Of a stretch of 40,000 nucleotides of DNA, positions 31,111-39,995 are shown piece by piece (within the stretch, counting starts at the first letter, position 1; every line of letters starts with the position of its first letter). The stretch is from Novosphingobium aquimarinum (GTDB lineage Bacteria > Pseudomonadota > Alphaproteobacteria > Sphingomonadales > Sphingomonadaceae), in NCBI RefSeq assembly GCF_009746585.1, contig NZ_WRPO01000026.1, positions 1 to 40,000 of the forward strand. Direction: 5' to 3'. The translations under genes were made by a program, and so were the position numbers. The notes beneath the pieces were generated by a model. The model worked only from the letters and a program-made list of their open reading frames with translations, searched no databases and was not told where the DNA came from.

Positions 31111-32322
31111 CTAGTCGAGCGCTTCGAGGCGCGAGAGTTCGCTTTGCGCCTTGTTTGCGCCTTCCGCCTGGCCTTGCGCGCGCGCGATGTAGGCCTTGGA
31201 CTTGCCGATTTCGCCTTCGAGCGCGGTGACCGTCTGCTTCATGTTGTCGAGCGCCTTCAGCTTAAAGGTGTCGATCGTGTCCATGGTGTCGTAAATGTTC
31301 TGGAAGGCGCGGCTCAGCGTTTCGAGCGGGATGGTCGAGCCCGCCGCCTGCTCGTGAATGCGCGCGGTGTTGTCCTTCAGCATGCGGCCGGTGCCATCGA
31401 TGATGTTGGCGGTGGTGGTGTTGAGCGCGGTGATCTGGTCGAGCACCAGCTTCTGGTTCGCCATCGCCTGCGCCACCGTGACGGCGGTGCGCAGCGCGCT
31501 GACCGTCGTGGTCGAGGCGCGATCGACGCCCTTGATTAATTCGACGTTGTTCTTCTTGACCAGATCGAGCGCGAGGTAGCCCTGCACGCTGACCGCCATT
31601 TGCGTCAGCAGGTCCTGCGTGCGCTGGCGCACGTAGAAGAGCGCGGTCTCGCGGATCGCCTTGGCCTTGGCGGGATCGGTGTGATCCAGATCGGCGGCCT
31701 TCTGCTCCAGCCCCGCGTCGAGCGCCTTCGACATGTGGATCATCTGTTCCAGCTTGCCGAGCGCGGCCCACAGGTTCTGCCGCTCCACGTCGATCGCGGC
31801 GTTGTCCATCAGCAGCTCGTCCTTGCCGCCCTGGAGGCGGGCGAGGATCGCGCTGATGTGGCCTTGCGCGCTCTTGTAGCCGTCGAAATAGTCGCGCAGC
31901 TTGTTGCCGAAGGGGATCACGCCGAACAGCTTGCGCGGCGCGAGCAGGTTGCCTCTCTTGGAGGGATCGAGATCCTCGACCGTGCGGCGCAGCTCGGCAA
32001 GGTCGGCGCCGACGCCTTCGCTTTCGTCCATCGCGCGGATCGGGCGGTCAAGAAAGCGGTTGGACTGGCCCGATGCCTCGGAAATCTCGCGCCGGCCCAT
32101 CGCCGCGATCTCGTCGACGCGGCGGCCGAATTCCGGCGAGTTGGTATCCTGCGCGGAAAGATCGGCGATGAAATCGTCGACCTTCACTTGCAGCTTGGTG
32201 CGGGTTTCCTCGCTGACGGGGACGAGCCCCGCCGCGCGCTCGGCCTTGACCGGTGGTACCGGGTCGGGTGGCGTCAGGGTGAGGGTATCAACTGGATCCT
32301 GGGTCGTGGTCTCGGTGGCCAT
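31111..32322 (-). CDS. Toxic anion resistance protein, TelA family
   Basis: Soluble, mainly helical protein of 403 residues, similar to TelA/KlaA of the tellurite-resistance group. Recognisable parts are FGRRVDEIAAMGRREISEASGQSNRFLDRP, LAPRKLFGVIPFGNKLRDYFDGYKSAQGHI, LRQ-like ALGKLEQMIHMSKALDAGLEQKA and VIKGVDRASTTTVSALRTAVTVAQAMANQKLVLDQITALN. The start at ATG 32322 has GAGGA upstream. The name comes from plasmid tellurite resistance; chromosomal members often have wider envelope-stress roles. Confidence 0.88.
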   Translation of the reverse strand: MATETTTQDPVDTLTLTPPDPVPPVKAERAAGLVPVSEETRTKLQVKVDDFIADLSAQDTNSPEFGRRVDEIAAMGRREISEASGQSNRFLDRPIRAMDESEGVGADLAELRRTVEDLDPSKRGNLLAPRKLFGVIPFGNKLRDYFDGYKSAQGHISAILARLQGGKDELLMDNAAIDVERQNLWAALGKLEQMIHMSKALDAGLEQKAADLDHTDPAKAKAIRETALFYVRQRTQDLLTQMAVSVQGYLALDLVKKNNVELIKGVDRASTTTVSALRTAVTVAQAMANQKLVLDQITALNTTTANIIDGTGRMLKDNTARIHEQAAGSTIPLETLSRAFQNIYDTMDTIDTFKLKALDNMKQTVTALEGEIGKSKAYIARAQGQAEGANKAQSELSRLEALD

Positions 32323-32434
32323 GCACTGTCCTCGGCTGTCCCGGAAAAAAGGGCCTGGAGGAAATCTAGGCGTAGGCACCCGGGTTCACAAGCAGAGCCC
32401 GACCGGGGGGCGATCCCGCTCGACCAGAGGGGGA

Positions 32435-33922
32435 TCAGTGCGGCACGGCCCCAAGCTCGACGCCGGTCTTGTCGTGCAGCGCGAACTTGTCGACGATGTC
32501 CTTGCTCGCTTCGTTGTAGCCGACAACGCGCACGCTGGCGCCCGCCTTGTCGAGCTTGCTCACCACCTTGTCGAGCGCGCCGACTGCCGAGATGTCCCAG
32601 AAGTGTGCGTGAGTCACGTCGATGGTGACCTGCTTCGCGGTCTCGCCGAAGCTGGCCATCCGGTCGAGGAAGCGGTGGACCGAGGCGAAGAAGACTTCGC
32701 CCGAGATGTGGTAGGTCGCCAGTGCGCCGTCGGCGCTTTGTTCGCGCTCGATGCGGAAGAGCTTCTGGACCTTCTGCGCGAAGAAGATGCCCGAGAGCAG
32801 CACGCCTGCCGCGACGCCGAGCGAGAGATCGTGCGTGCCGACCACCACCGCGACGGTCGTGAGCATCACCACCGAACTCTGCCAGGGGTGGCGTCTGAGG
32901 TTGGGAATCGAGTTCCACGAGAAAGTGCCGATCGAGACCATGATCATCACCGCGACCAGCGCGGGCATCGGCACTTGCCCGACCCAGCGGCCCAACAGCG
33001 CGAGCAGGACAAAGAGGAACACACCAGCCGTCAGCGTCGACAAGCGCCCGCGCCCACCCGAAGTGACGTTGATCACCGACTGGCCGATCATCGCGCAACC
33101 GCCCATGCCGCCGACGATGGCGGCGACGATGTTGGCGATGCCCTGGCCGCGGCATTCGTAGCGCTTGAAGGAATCGGTGTCGGTCATGTCGTCGACGATC
33201 TGCGCGGTAAGCAGGGATTCGAGCAGGCCGACGGCCGCCATCGCGGCAGAGAACGGCGCGATGATCCGCAGCGTCTCCCAGGTCAGCGGCACTTGCGGCA
33301 GGCCGATCTCGGGCAGGCCCGTCGGAAGCGAGCCCATGTCGCTTACAGTGGATACCGGCAGATCGAGGCCGATCGAGAGCACCGACAGCACCAGGATCGA
33401 AACGAGCGGGGAGGGCACCGAAGTCGTCAGGCGCGGCAGCAGGTAGATGATCGCAAGGCCCAGCGCGACCAGGGCGTATGTATGCCAGGTCACGCCGACG
33501 AGCTGCGGCAGCTGCGCCATGAAAATCAGGATCGCGAGCGCGTTGACGAAGCCGGTGATGACCGAACGCGAGACGAACTGCATCACCAGATTGAGCCGCA
33601 GGATGCCCGCGAGAATCTGGAACACGCCCATCAGGATCGTTGCGGCGAACAGGTATTCGACCCCGTGCGCGCGCACCAGCGGACCGACGAGCACTGCGAC
33701 AGCTGCCGTCGCCGCCGAAATCATGCCCGGCCGCCCGCCCGTGAAGGAAATCACGATCGCGATCGCCACCGAGGCCCACAGTCCGACCCCCGGATCGACC
33801 CCGGCAATGATCGAAAAGCCGATCGCTTCCGGGATCAGCGCCAGTGCGACGACGATGCCGGCAAGAATGTCGGCGCGCGGATTGCTGGTCCAGTCGCGGC
33901 GCATCGCGGCAAGGTAAGTCAT
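32435..33922 (-). CDS. SulP-family anion transporter with STAS domain
   Basis: Inner-membrane transporter of 495 residues for sulfate, bicarbonate or a similar anion. About ten to twelve hydrophobic segments start with DILAGIVVALALIPEAIGFSI (the SulP signature) and include the QSVINVTSGGRGRLSTL motif. The C-terminal STAS domain (about residues 400-490) has VTIDVTHAHFWDISAVGALDKVV. ATG 33922 gives the normal N-terminus (MTYLAAMRRDW); the open frame upstream is not coding. The substrate is not predictable from sequence. Confidence 0.9.
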   Translation of the reverse strand: MTYLAAMRRDWTSNPRADILAGIVVALALIPEAIGFSIIAGVDPGVGLWASVAIAIVISFTGGRPGMISAATAAVAVLVGPLVRAHGVEYLFAATILMGVFQILAGILRLNLVMQFVSRSVITGFVNALAILIFMAQLPQLVGVTWHTYALVALGLAIIYLLPRLTTSVPSPLVSILVLSVLSIGLDLPVSTVSDMGSLPTGLPEIGLPQVPLTWETLRIIAPFSAAMAAVGLLESLLTAQIVDDMTDTDSFKRYECRGQGIANIVAAIVGGMGGCAMIGQSVINVTSGGRGRLSTLTAGVFLFVLLALLGRWVGQVPMPALVAVMIMVSIGTFSWNSIPNLRRHPWQSSVVMLTTVAVVVGTHDLSLGVAAGVLLSGIFFAQKVQKLFRIEREQSADGALATYHISGEVFFASVHRFLDRMASFGETAKQVTIDVTHAHFWDISAVGALDKVVSKLDKAGASVRVVGYNEASKDIVDKFALHDKTGVELGAVPH

Positions 33923-34070
33923 GTTCGGTCCGTCGCTGTTCGGCGGCCCCGTGAGGGCGGTTGCGGTAAGGCAGGCGCGCTCGCGCCCGCGAAATGTTTG
34001 CGAAGCGCGCCCATGCCCGATCCCCGGCGCGGGGGCAAGGCGCGCCCGGCTCCGCGGCACACCGAAGGCC

Positions 34071-35891
34071 TTACTCGGCCGCTTCGCTCATTTCCTCGGC
34101 TTCGGCGGCCTGGCGCGCCCACATTTCGGCGTAGAGGCCATCGCAGCGGAGCAGTTCCGAATGCGTCCCGCTCTCGGCAAGGCGGCCTTCGGAGAGCACC
34201 AGGATGCGATCGGCATCGGCGATGGTCGAGAGCCGGTGCGCGATCGAAATCGACGTGCGGTCCTGCGAGACCCGGTCGAGCGTCGCGAGAATGTCCTGCT
34301 CGGTTCTGGAATCGAGCGCACTGGTGGCCTCGTCCAGCATCAGGATCGGGGGATCCTTCACCAGCGTGCGGGCGATCGCAACGCGCTGCTTTTCACCACC
34401 CGACAGCTTGAGCCCGCGTTCGCCGACTTCCGTATCGAAGCCTTGCGGCAGGCGCTCGATCAGCGGCGTCAACGCGGCCGCGCGAGCGGCCCGCTCGACA
34501 TCTTCGTGCGTCGCATCGACGCGGCCGTACGCGATGTTGTAGCCGATCGTATCGTTGAACAGCACCGTGTCCTGCGGGACGATCCCGATCGCCGCGCGCA
34601 CCGAGGCCTGTGTCACTTCGCGGATGTCCTGCCCGTCGATCAGGATGCGGCCCGACTGCGGATCGTAGAAACGAAAGAGCAGGCGGGTCAGCGTGGACTT
34701 GCCCGCGCCCGAGGGGCCGACGATGGCGTAATGGCTGCCCGCCGGCACTTCGAACGAGAGTCCGTGGAGGATCGTGCGATCCTTCTCGTAAGCGAAGTGC
34801 ACGTTCTCGAACGTGACCGAGGGGCGCGCGATCACCAGCGCGGGAGCGCCGGGGGCGTCCTTCACTTCGACATCGGTGTCCATCAGGCGGAACATCTCGG
34901 CCATGTCGATCAGGCCCTGGCGGATCGTGCGGTAAACGGTGCCCAGCATGTCGAGCGGGCGGAAAAGCTGGGTGAGATACGTGTTTACGAATACGAGATC
35001 GCCCACCGTCATCGTACCCCGCGACCAGCCATAGACGGTATAGGCCATCGCGCCCGCCATCAGCAGGTTCACGATCACGGCTTGCGTGATGTTGAGCAGG
35101 CCCAGCGAATTCTCGCTCTTTACGGCGGCTTTCGCATAGGCGCTGGTGGCCTGGGCGTAGCGGGCCTTCTCGCGTCCTTCGGCGCCGAAATACTTCACCG
35201 TCTCGTAGTTCAGCAGCGAATCGACCGCGCGGCTCATTGCCTGGCCGTCGAGCTTGTTCATCTTCTCGCGCAGAGCCGAGCGCCATTCGGTGATCCACCG
35301 CGTAACTGCGGCGTAGGAGATCACCGCGACGGCCGTGGCGATCACGAGGCCAAGCCCGAAATTGATATAGAAGATCACTGCAACCGCGATCAGTTCGATG
35401 ACGGTGGGCGCCAGGTTGAACAGCAGGAAGTAGAGCATCACGTCGATGCTCTTGGTGCCGCGCTCGACGACCTTGGTGACTTCGCCGGTGCGCCGTCCCA
35501 GGTGGAAGCGCAGCGAAAGCTGGTGCAACCGCTCGAACACGTCCTCGGCGAGGTTGCGCGTGGCTTCCTGTCCGACGCGCTCGAAGATGATGTTGCGCAG
35601 ATTGTCGAAGCAGACCGAGGCAAAGCGACCCAGCGCATAAGCGGCAACGAACGCGAAGGCGATCGTGACCACGGGCTCGGCCCCGTCGGTCATCGCATCG
35701 ACCGCGCTCTTGTAGAAGAAGGGCAATGCTAACGTCGTCGCCTTGGCAGCGAGGATCAGCACGATCGAAACGACGATCCGCCAGCGCAGGCCCGTGCTCC
35801 CCGCCGGCCACAAGTAAGGCAGGAACCGGGCGACGGTATGCCAGCCGTCGTGGCGGGCATTGGGATCGTTGGTGGCGGTATCGGGCGGCAT
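34071..35891 (-). CDS. Atm1-type ABC exporter (half transporter)
   Basis: Homodimeric ABC exporter of 606 residues, resembling Novosphingobium Atm1, which moves glutathione-bound compounds and helps tolerate heavy metals; mitochondrial Atm1 serves iron-sulfur assembly. Six transmembrane helices fill about residues 35-330. The nucleotide-binding domain has Walker A GPSGAGKS (392-399, Lys398), signature LSGGEKQR, Walker B ILMLDEATSALD and the switch His in AHRLST. Its ATG is 55 bases from the retropepsin gene stop on the same strand. Confidence 0.92.
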   Translation of the reverse strand: MPPDTATNDPNARHDGWHTVARFLPYLWPAGSTGLRWRIVVSIVLILAAKATTLALPFFYKSAVDAMTDGAEPVVTIAFAFVAAYALGRFASVCFDNLRNIIFERVGQEATRNLAEDVFERLHQLSLRFHLGRRTGEVTKVVERGTKSIDVMLYFLLFNLAPTVIELIAVAVIFYINFGLGLVIATAVAVISYAAVTRWITEWRSALREKMNKLDGQAMSRAVDSLLNYETVKYFGAEGREKARYAQATSAYAKAAVKSENSLGLLNITQAVIVNLLMAGAMAYTVYGWSRGTMTVGDLVFVNTYLTQLFRPLDMLGTVYRTIRQGLIDMAEMFRLMDTDVEVKDAPGAPALVIARPSVTFENVHFAYEKDRTILHGLSFEVPAGSHYAIVGPSGAGKSTLTRLLFRFYDPQSGRILIDGQDIREVTQASVRAAIGIVPQDTVLFNDTIGYNIAYGRVDATHEDVERAARAAALTPLIERLPQGFDTEVGERGLKLSGGEKQRVAIARTLVKDPPILMLDEATSALDSRTEQDILATLDRVSQDRTSISIAHRLSTIADADRILVLSEGRLAESGTHSELLRCDGLYAEMWARQAAEAEEMSEAAE

Positions 35892-35946
35892 GGGCCCTTA
35901 TGTAGTCCGGGCGCAGGGAAACGAAAGACTGCGCGCGGGCAATACC

Positions 35947-36894
35947 CTACTGGTCGATCCGCGACGGGTGATCGACGTAGTTCACGATAGGGCGCACTTC
36001 ATCGACATCGAAACGCACTTCGCGGGTGGGGAAATCGATCGCGACCCGGCGAAACGCGCGCAATTCACGCATCCCGAGGAACAGCGCCGGCTTCGCGTGC
36101 AGATCGAGCTCGCGAAACGCGGGCGTGTCGGCAAACGCGATTGCGACGTTGGTGACCTGCAGCTTTCCGATCGTGAGCTTGGTCGCGACGCCCATTTGCG
36201 CAGCGAGCGTCTGTCCGGTCACGCTCGCGATCGTCGCCGAGCCGCGATCGCGGCCGCGTAGGGCGCGTTGCAAGGCGAGATTGCCGATCGAATGGCTGGC
36301 ACCGGTATCGACGACGACCGAAGTCTTCACCCCGTCGATGACCGCGCGGGCGATGATCAGCTGGCCGGACTTACGGCGGGCACGCACGACGATGTCGAAG
36401 CCGCTGCTGCCGCCCAGATCCTGCGGATCGCCTATCGCGATGAGATTTTTGTCGAAGTCGAGCAGGACGCGGCGGTCCTGCAAGCTGTCGGTCCCGACGA
36501 TGCCGTCGGCGCCGATATGGCGTCCATCGAGCAGCGGGACGTCGAGCCCGGTCAGCGTCTGCTCGCCAAAGCGCATCTCCTCGATCCGCGCGCTCGCGAC
36601 GCCACTGATCCCGGCGATCGAAACGATCCGCACGCGCGGTCCGGAAGCGAGCGCCAGGCTTTCGGCCACTCGCGTGGCAACGGCCGTGCGCTGCGACCCG
36701 GTATCGATCAGGAACTGGTATGGCCCCTTGCCGTGGAGGGCCACGGGCACCGTCAGCCGCGCATGGGCGTCCTCGATGCCATCGACGATGTCCTCGCCGA
36801 CAGGAGGAACCTCGCTCGCAATCCTTGTCGTTTCGGCCTGCAGGATCACCGGGTTGGCGATCAGCAGAGCCAGCGTAGCCGCCGTGCCGGCCAT
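35947..36894 (-). CDS. Periplasmic aspartic protease with two retropepsin-type lobes
   Basis: Product of 315 residues. The start ATG 36894 has GGGAGA at a good distance and gives a signal peptide (LALLIANPVILQA, cleavage near residue 20); ATG 36912 is an alternative. Two active-site motifs are present: FLIDTGSQRT (Asp64) and VVVDTGASHS (Asp196), each followed by the Ile-Val/Leu-Gly turn (DGIVGTD; FLGM). Single-lobe retropepsin-like bacterial proteins have one and must dimerise; this chain has both lobes, like pepsins. Protein substrate unknown. It is on the same strand as its neighbours but not tightly coupled. Confidence 0.85.
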   Translation of the reverse strand: MAGTAATLALLIANPVILQAETTRIASEVPPVGEDIVDGIEDAHARLTVPVALHGKGPYQFLIDTGSQRTAVATRVAESLALASGPRVRIVSIAGISGVASARIEEMRFGEQTLTGLDVPLLDGRHIGADGIVGTDSLQDRRVLLDFDKNLIAIGDPQDLGGSSGFDIVVRARRKSGQLIIARAVIDGVKTSVVVDTGASHSIGNLALQRALRGRDRGSATIASVTGQTLAAQMGVATKLTIGKLQVTNVAIAFADTPAFRELDLHAKPALFLGMRELRAFRRVAIDFPTREVRFDVDEVRPIVNYVDHPSRIDQ

Positions 36895-36963
36895 TGATTT
36901 TTCTCCCACCATCCGGTTCGACGACCGGTGGCAGATCCTACCACGCCTGGCGCGGGTGCGCCA

Positions 36964-38427
36964 TCAAGCAGGTACGAGCTCGGGAGGGCGGCGGCGGATC
37001 ACGAGCGCAATCATCTCGTCGAGCGTGCTGCGCGAGAACACGAAGATGATCGCGGCATAGACGAGGCCGCCGAAGCCTGCCTGCACCACCAGCGAGAGCC
37101 AGGCGGGCAGCCCGCCGAGTCCGAGCGCTGCGAATTTGACGAGCGCGGCCATCGCCGTCGCCGCGCCCAGCGCGGGCAGGATCGCGCGGGCCAGATCGCT
37201 GGCGCTGACCCCCAGCAAGTGGCGGCTCTGCCAGAACGTGAACAGCGGCATCGCCGGGAAGGCGATCACCCAGGCCCAGGCGAGGCCGATTGCACCGTAC
37301 TGCACGCCGACGAGGAAGGCCGCGATCATAACCAGCGCGCCGAAGATGGAAGTGCGCAAGGTAATCCGCGGGTGGCCCAGCGCATTGATGGCGGGGGCGA
37401 AGAGGATGTGCAGCGTGAACGCCGGCATGGCGAGTGTGATGATCGCGACGATGGGCGCCATCGCCCGCCATTTCTCGCCGAAGATGGTCAGGACCGCAGG
37501 TTCGGCGGTGACGCCCAGCCCGAGATAGATCGGCATCGTCACCAGCATGATCAGCCGCAGCGACTTGCAGAAGGCCGCGCTCAGAGCAGGGCGGTCATCC
37601 TGGAGACGCGCGTAGGCCGGAAAGGCGACGTCGTTGAGCGGCGGCACGAACTTGTTCGCGACGAGCATGGTGAGGAAGAGCGCTTCAGCATAGAGCCCGA
37701 GGTCGTGCGGATCGAGGCTGCGTCCGGCGATGAAGATGTCCGCCTGGGTCTGGATGGTCCAGAAGAAGTGGCTGCCGAGCAGCAGCAGGCCGAAGTTCAG
37801 CATGCCGCCCGCACCGCGCAAGTCGAAACAGGGCATGACGCGGAAGCGCGACTGCAAGACGAGGGTCGCCGCGCGTGTCCAGAACATCGCCAGTGGCGCC
37901 CACACCAAGGTCCACACGCCAAGTCCCGCCAGGGCGCAGCCGAGCGAGGTCGCAGCCATCGCGATGGTCGCGGTGAAGTTGGCGATTGCCGGGCGGCGGA
38001 AATCGAGATCGCGCACCATCAGCGCTTCGGGGATCGCGATGAAGGGAATTGCGAGGTAGATGAGCGCCTGCACGCGCAAGAGGTCGCCGATCAATGGCTG
38101 GCGATAATAGGCGGCCGCGAGCGGCGCGATTCCCAGTTGCAGCGCGGCAAGGGCGCCGTTGACCATCAGCAGCAGGCCAAATCCCTGTCGTATCATGCGC
38201 TCGTCGAGGGACTTTTCCTTTACCAGGGAACTGGCAAAACCGTAGCCGTTGAGGAAACTCAGAAAGCTGAGCACGACCTGCGTCATTGCGAACAGCCCGT
38301 AATCTTCGGGCCGCAGAATGCGCACGACTGCCAGCGTCGCAGCCCATGCGACGACTTGCGAAACGATCTGACTGCCCGAACGCCAGAACAGGGCGCTGCG
38401 GACCGAGCCGGTCATATCCTGTGCCAT
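36964..38427 (-). CDS. Polysaccharide flippase of the MOP superfamily (WzxC-like)
   Basis: Membrane protein of 487 residues with 12-14 hydrophobic helices. The opening RSALFWRSGSQIVSQVVAWAATLAVVRILRPEDYGLFAMT is typical of oligosaccharide flippases of the RfbX/WzxC type, which move lipid-linked sugar units to the outer face. ATG 38427 overlaps the stop of the glycosyltransferase gene (TGATG), so the two are coupled. The longer open frame upstream is the shadow of that gene. Confidence 0.88.
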   Translation of the reverse strand: MAQDMTGSVRSALFWRSGSQIVSQVVAWAATLAVVRILRPEDYGLFAMTQVVLSFLSFLNGYGFASSLVKEKSLDERMIRQGFGLLLMVNGALAALQLGIAPLAAAYYRQPLIGDLLRVQALIYLAIPFIAIPEALMVRDLDFRRPAIANFTATIAMAATSLGCALAGLGVWTLVWAPLAMFWTRAATLVLQSRFRVMPCFDLRGAGGMLNFGLLLLGSHFFWTIQTQADIFIAGRSLDPHDLGLYAEALFLTMLVANKFVPPLNDVAFPAYARLQDDRPALSAAFCKSLRLIMLVTMPIYLGLGVTAEPAVLTIFGEKWRAMAPIVAIITLAMPAFTLHILFAPAINALGHPRITLRTSIFGALVMIAAFLVGVQYGAIGLAWAWVIAFPAMPLFTFWQSRHLLGVSASDLARAILPALGAATAMAALVKFAALGLGGLPAWLSLVVQAGFGGLVYAAIIFVFSRSTLDEMIALVIRRRPPELVPA

Positions 38428-39500
38428 CAGGTGGCTCCGCGACGCGAAGAAAGGATGCTCGTCAGTGCTTGTACCGCGTTGCCGCCGTTGCCGCGGCGGT
38501 GCATCGCGCGGCGCCATCGCAGCATCGGCGGCGCGAGCGGCGGTGCCAGCTTCCACAAGGCGTAGGCCGCGTTCCACATGATGCTGGGAGCCCCGTGCCG
38601 AACTCGGTCGTGGGCCGTCTGCAGCCGGCCGACGCGCTCGCGGCTGCTATGCGCGATCACGGCGTTGACTGCGGTCTCGAACGCGACGGAGGCGTACTGC
38701 TCTGCGAGAAGGGCGTCGATCAGGGCGATTTCCGGTGCCCCCTCCGGAAGCTTGGTCCGCGCTTTTTCATAAACGCGGATATTGCCCGCAATCATCTTCA
38801 AGGTCACAGCCGAAGCGGACGAGGAGCGTATCCGATAATCCCCCAGGACTTCGTCGACGAAACGGGCGTGCCCGCCAAGCTGGAGGAGCCGGACCCAGAA
38901 ATCGAAGTCTTCGGCATGGGCCATGGCCTCATCGAAACCGCCGACGGCATCGAAGTCGGCGCGCCAGAACATCGCGCCGATATAGACTCCGTAAGAACGA
39001 TCGAGAACGTTCGCGAGCGTGCCCCTGCCACGGGCGTCGCCCTGCGGCCGTGTAAAGCAGAGGCGATCCTCGGGCACGGCGCCGAAGATCCTGGCGTTGC
39101 AGCTGGCGAATCTCGCCGACGGATCGGCCTCGAGTGCGGCGACCATTTTCTCCAGGTACGTCGGGCGCAGAAGGTCGTCCCCATCAAGAAGCGCGACGAG
39201 CGGCGCATGGCTCGCACGGATGGCGGTATTGCGGGCGGCGGAGACGCCCTGGTTCTCCGTCGAGAGGAAACGGATCCGTTGGTCGGCAAGAAAGGGCGTG
39301 ACCGCAGTGGCGACGTCGTCGGGGGCTCCGTCGTCGATGACGATGCATTCCCAGTCCGCTAGCGTCTGCACCTGAAGCGAGCGCAACGCCTCTTTAAGCA
39401 GATGCGCGACGCCGTAGGCCGGGACGATGACCGAAACGCGCGGCCCTTCCCGCGAGATACGCACGGCCGTCGCTTCGGTCGGGGTGGCATCGACATCCAT
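38427..39500 (-). CDS. Family 2 glycosyltransferase
   Basis: GT-A-fold transferase of 357 residues that adds a sugar from a nucleotide donor, probably to a lipid-linked polysaccharide precursor. The N-terminus has VSVIVPAYGVAHLLKEALRSLQ, then IDDG, LLDGDDLL (the metal-binding DGD) and HAEDFDFWVRLLQLG (acceptor ED motif). The C-terminal 100 residues are helical and less conserved. It is coupled to the flippase gene, so the pair probably makes or exports a surface polysaccharide; other genes of such a locus are not in the window. Confidence 0.9.
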   Translation of the reverse strand: MDVDATPTEATAVRISREGPRVSVIVPAYGVAHLLKEALRSLQVQTLADWECIVIDDGAPDDVATAVTPFLADQRIRFLSTENQGVSAARNTAIRASHAPLVALLDGDDLLRPTYLEKMVAALEADPSARFASCNARIFGAVPEDRLCFTRPQGDARGRGTLANVLDRSYGVYIGAMFWRADFDAVGGFDEAMAHAEDFDFWVRLLQLGGHARFVDEVLGDYRIRSSSASAVTLKMIAGNIRVYEKARTKLPEGAPEIALIDALLAEQYASVAFETAVNAVIAHSSRERVGRLQTAHDRVRHGAPSIMWNAAYALWKLAPPLAPPMLRWRRAMHRRGNGGNAVQALTSILSSRRGAT

Positions 39501-39800
39501 GCGCCCTCCCTAGGACCGCCGCTCTTAAAGAATCGCTTAAGCATGAAGAGCGCGCATGACGGCCGAAGTGCAGGGGCGAGATGCATCACTCGCAGCGAAT
39601 CTTTGGCGATGCCCCGCGAAGAATCGGCTCGGACCGCGATTCCCCTCAGCGTGAATCAGAGCAGTTCGGGCGAAAAAAGCCTTATATCAGTGGCTTAGCG
39701 GCTACGACCCCGAAGAGAAGGCGGCGGGGACTCGCCTTTTTCCTCCTGCGATTCGCCGCCGGACGGCCAAATCTTCCACGCTCACGACACAAAATTTCGG
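39501..39800. other. Intergenic stretch before the terminator
   Basis: About 300 bases without a convincing gene. The frames there are short and lack ribosome sites. It must contain the promoter of the glycosyltransferase gene on the - strand; no clear hexamers stand out. Confidence 0.4.
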
Positions 39801-39803
39801 CGC

Positions 39804-39828
39804 AAAAACCCCGGTTTGCGGGGCTTTT
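39804..39828 (+). terminator. Intrinsic terminator-like hairpin
   Basis: CCCCG (39809-39813) and CGGGG (39819-39823) form a stem over GTTTG and are followed by CTTTT. A run of A precedes the stem, so it could also work on the - strand. It separates the upstream region from the strong promoter that follows. Confidence 0.5.
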
Positions 39829-39861
39829 CGAAGCATGATGAAAGTTTTTTGAAAAAAGGGT

Positions 39862-39890
39862 TTGACCGAATCCCGAGTCCCCCATAGAAG
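39862..39890 (+). promoter_or_regulatory. Strong sigma70 promoter, probably of an rRNA operon
   Basis: TTGACC at 39862-39867 and TAGAAG at 39885-39890 are 17 bases apart, followed by a GC-rich discriminator (CCGCTTC). An A/T-rich upstream element (AAAGTTTTTTGAAAAAAGGG) precedes the -35. The sequence resembles promoters in front of 16S rRNA genes in sphingomonads. No gene follows within the 110 bases that remain, as expected for a long rRNA leader. The 16S gene itself is not visible, so this is inference. Confidence 0.55.
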
Positions 39891-39949
39891 CCGCTTCACC
39901 GACGGGGACAACGCCGCTTCAAACGGCTCCCGCCGGTCGCCAACATAGA

Positions 39950-39995
39950 CGGACAACAAGTCCTCCGAGTAAAAACGGGGGGCGATAGTTGTCCG
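39950..39995. repeat. 8-bp inverted repeat in the putative rRNA leader
   Basis: CGGACAAC (39950-39957) and GTTGTCCG (39988-39995) are exact inverted repeats 30 bases apart, after the strong promoter. If transcribed they would form a stem, possibly a leader structure. Confidence 0.4.

Noticed and set aside
31901..34411. Long + strand open frame (over 800 codons) opposite telA, SulP and part of the ABC exporter gene
   Set aside because: It is antisense to three recognisable genes, and its translation is low-complexity Arg/His/Asp-rich sequence typical of GC-rich shadow frames.
36928..38565. Long + strand open frame opposite the flippase gene
   Set aside because: The translation is highly charged and motif-free, and the - strand codes for a clear flippase.
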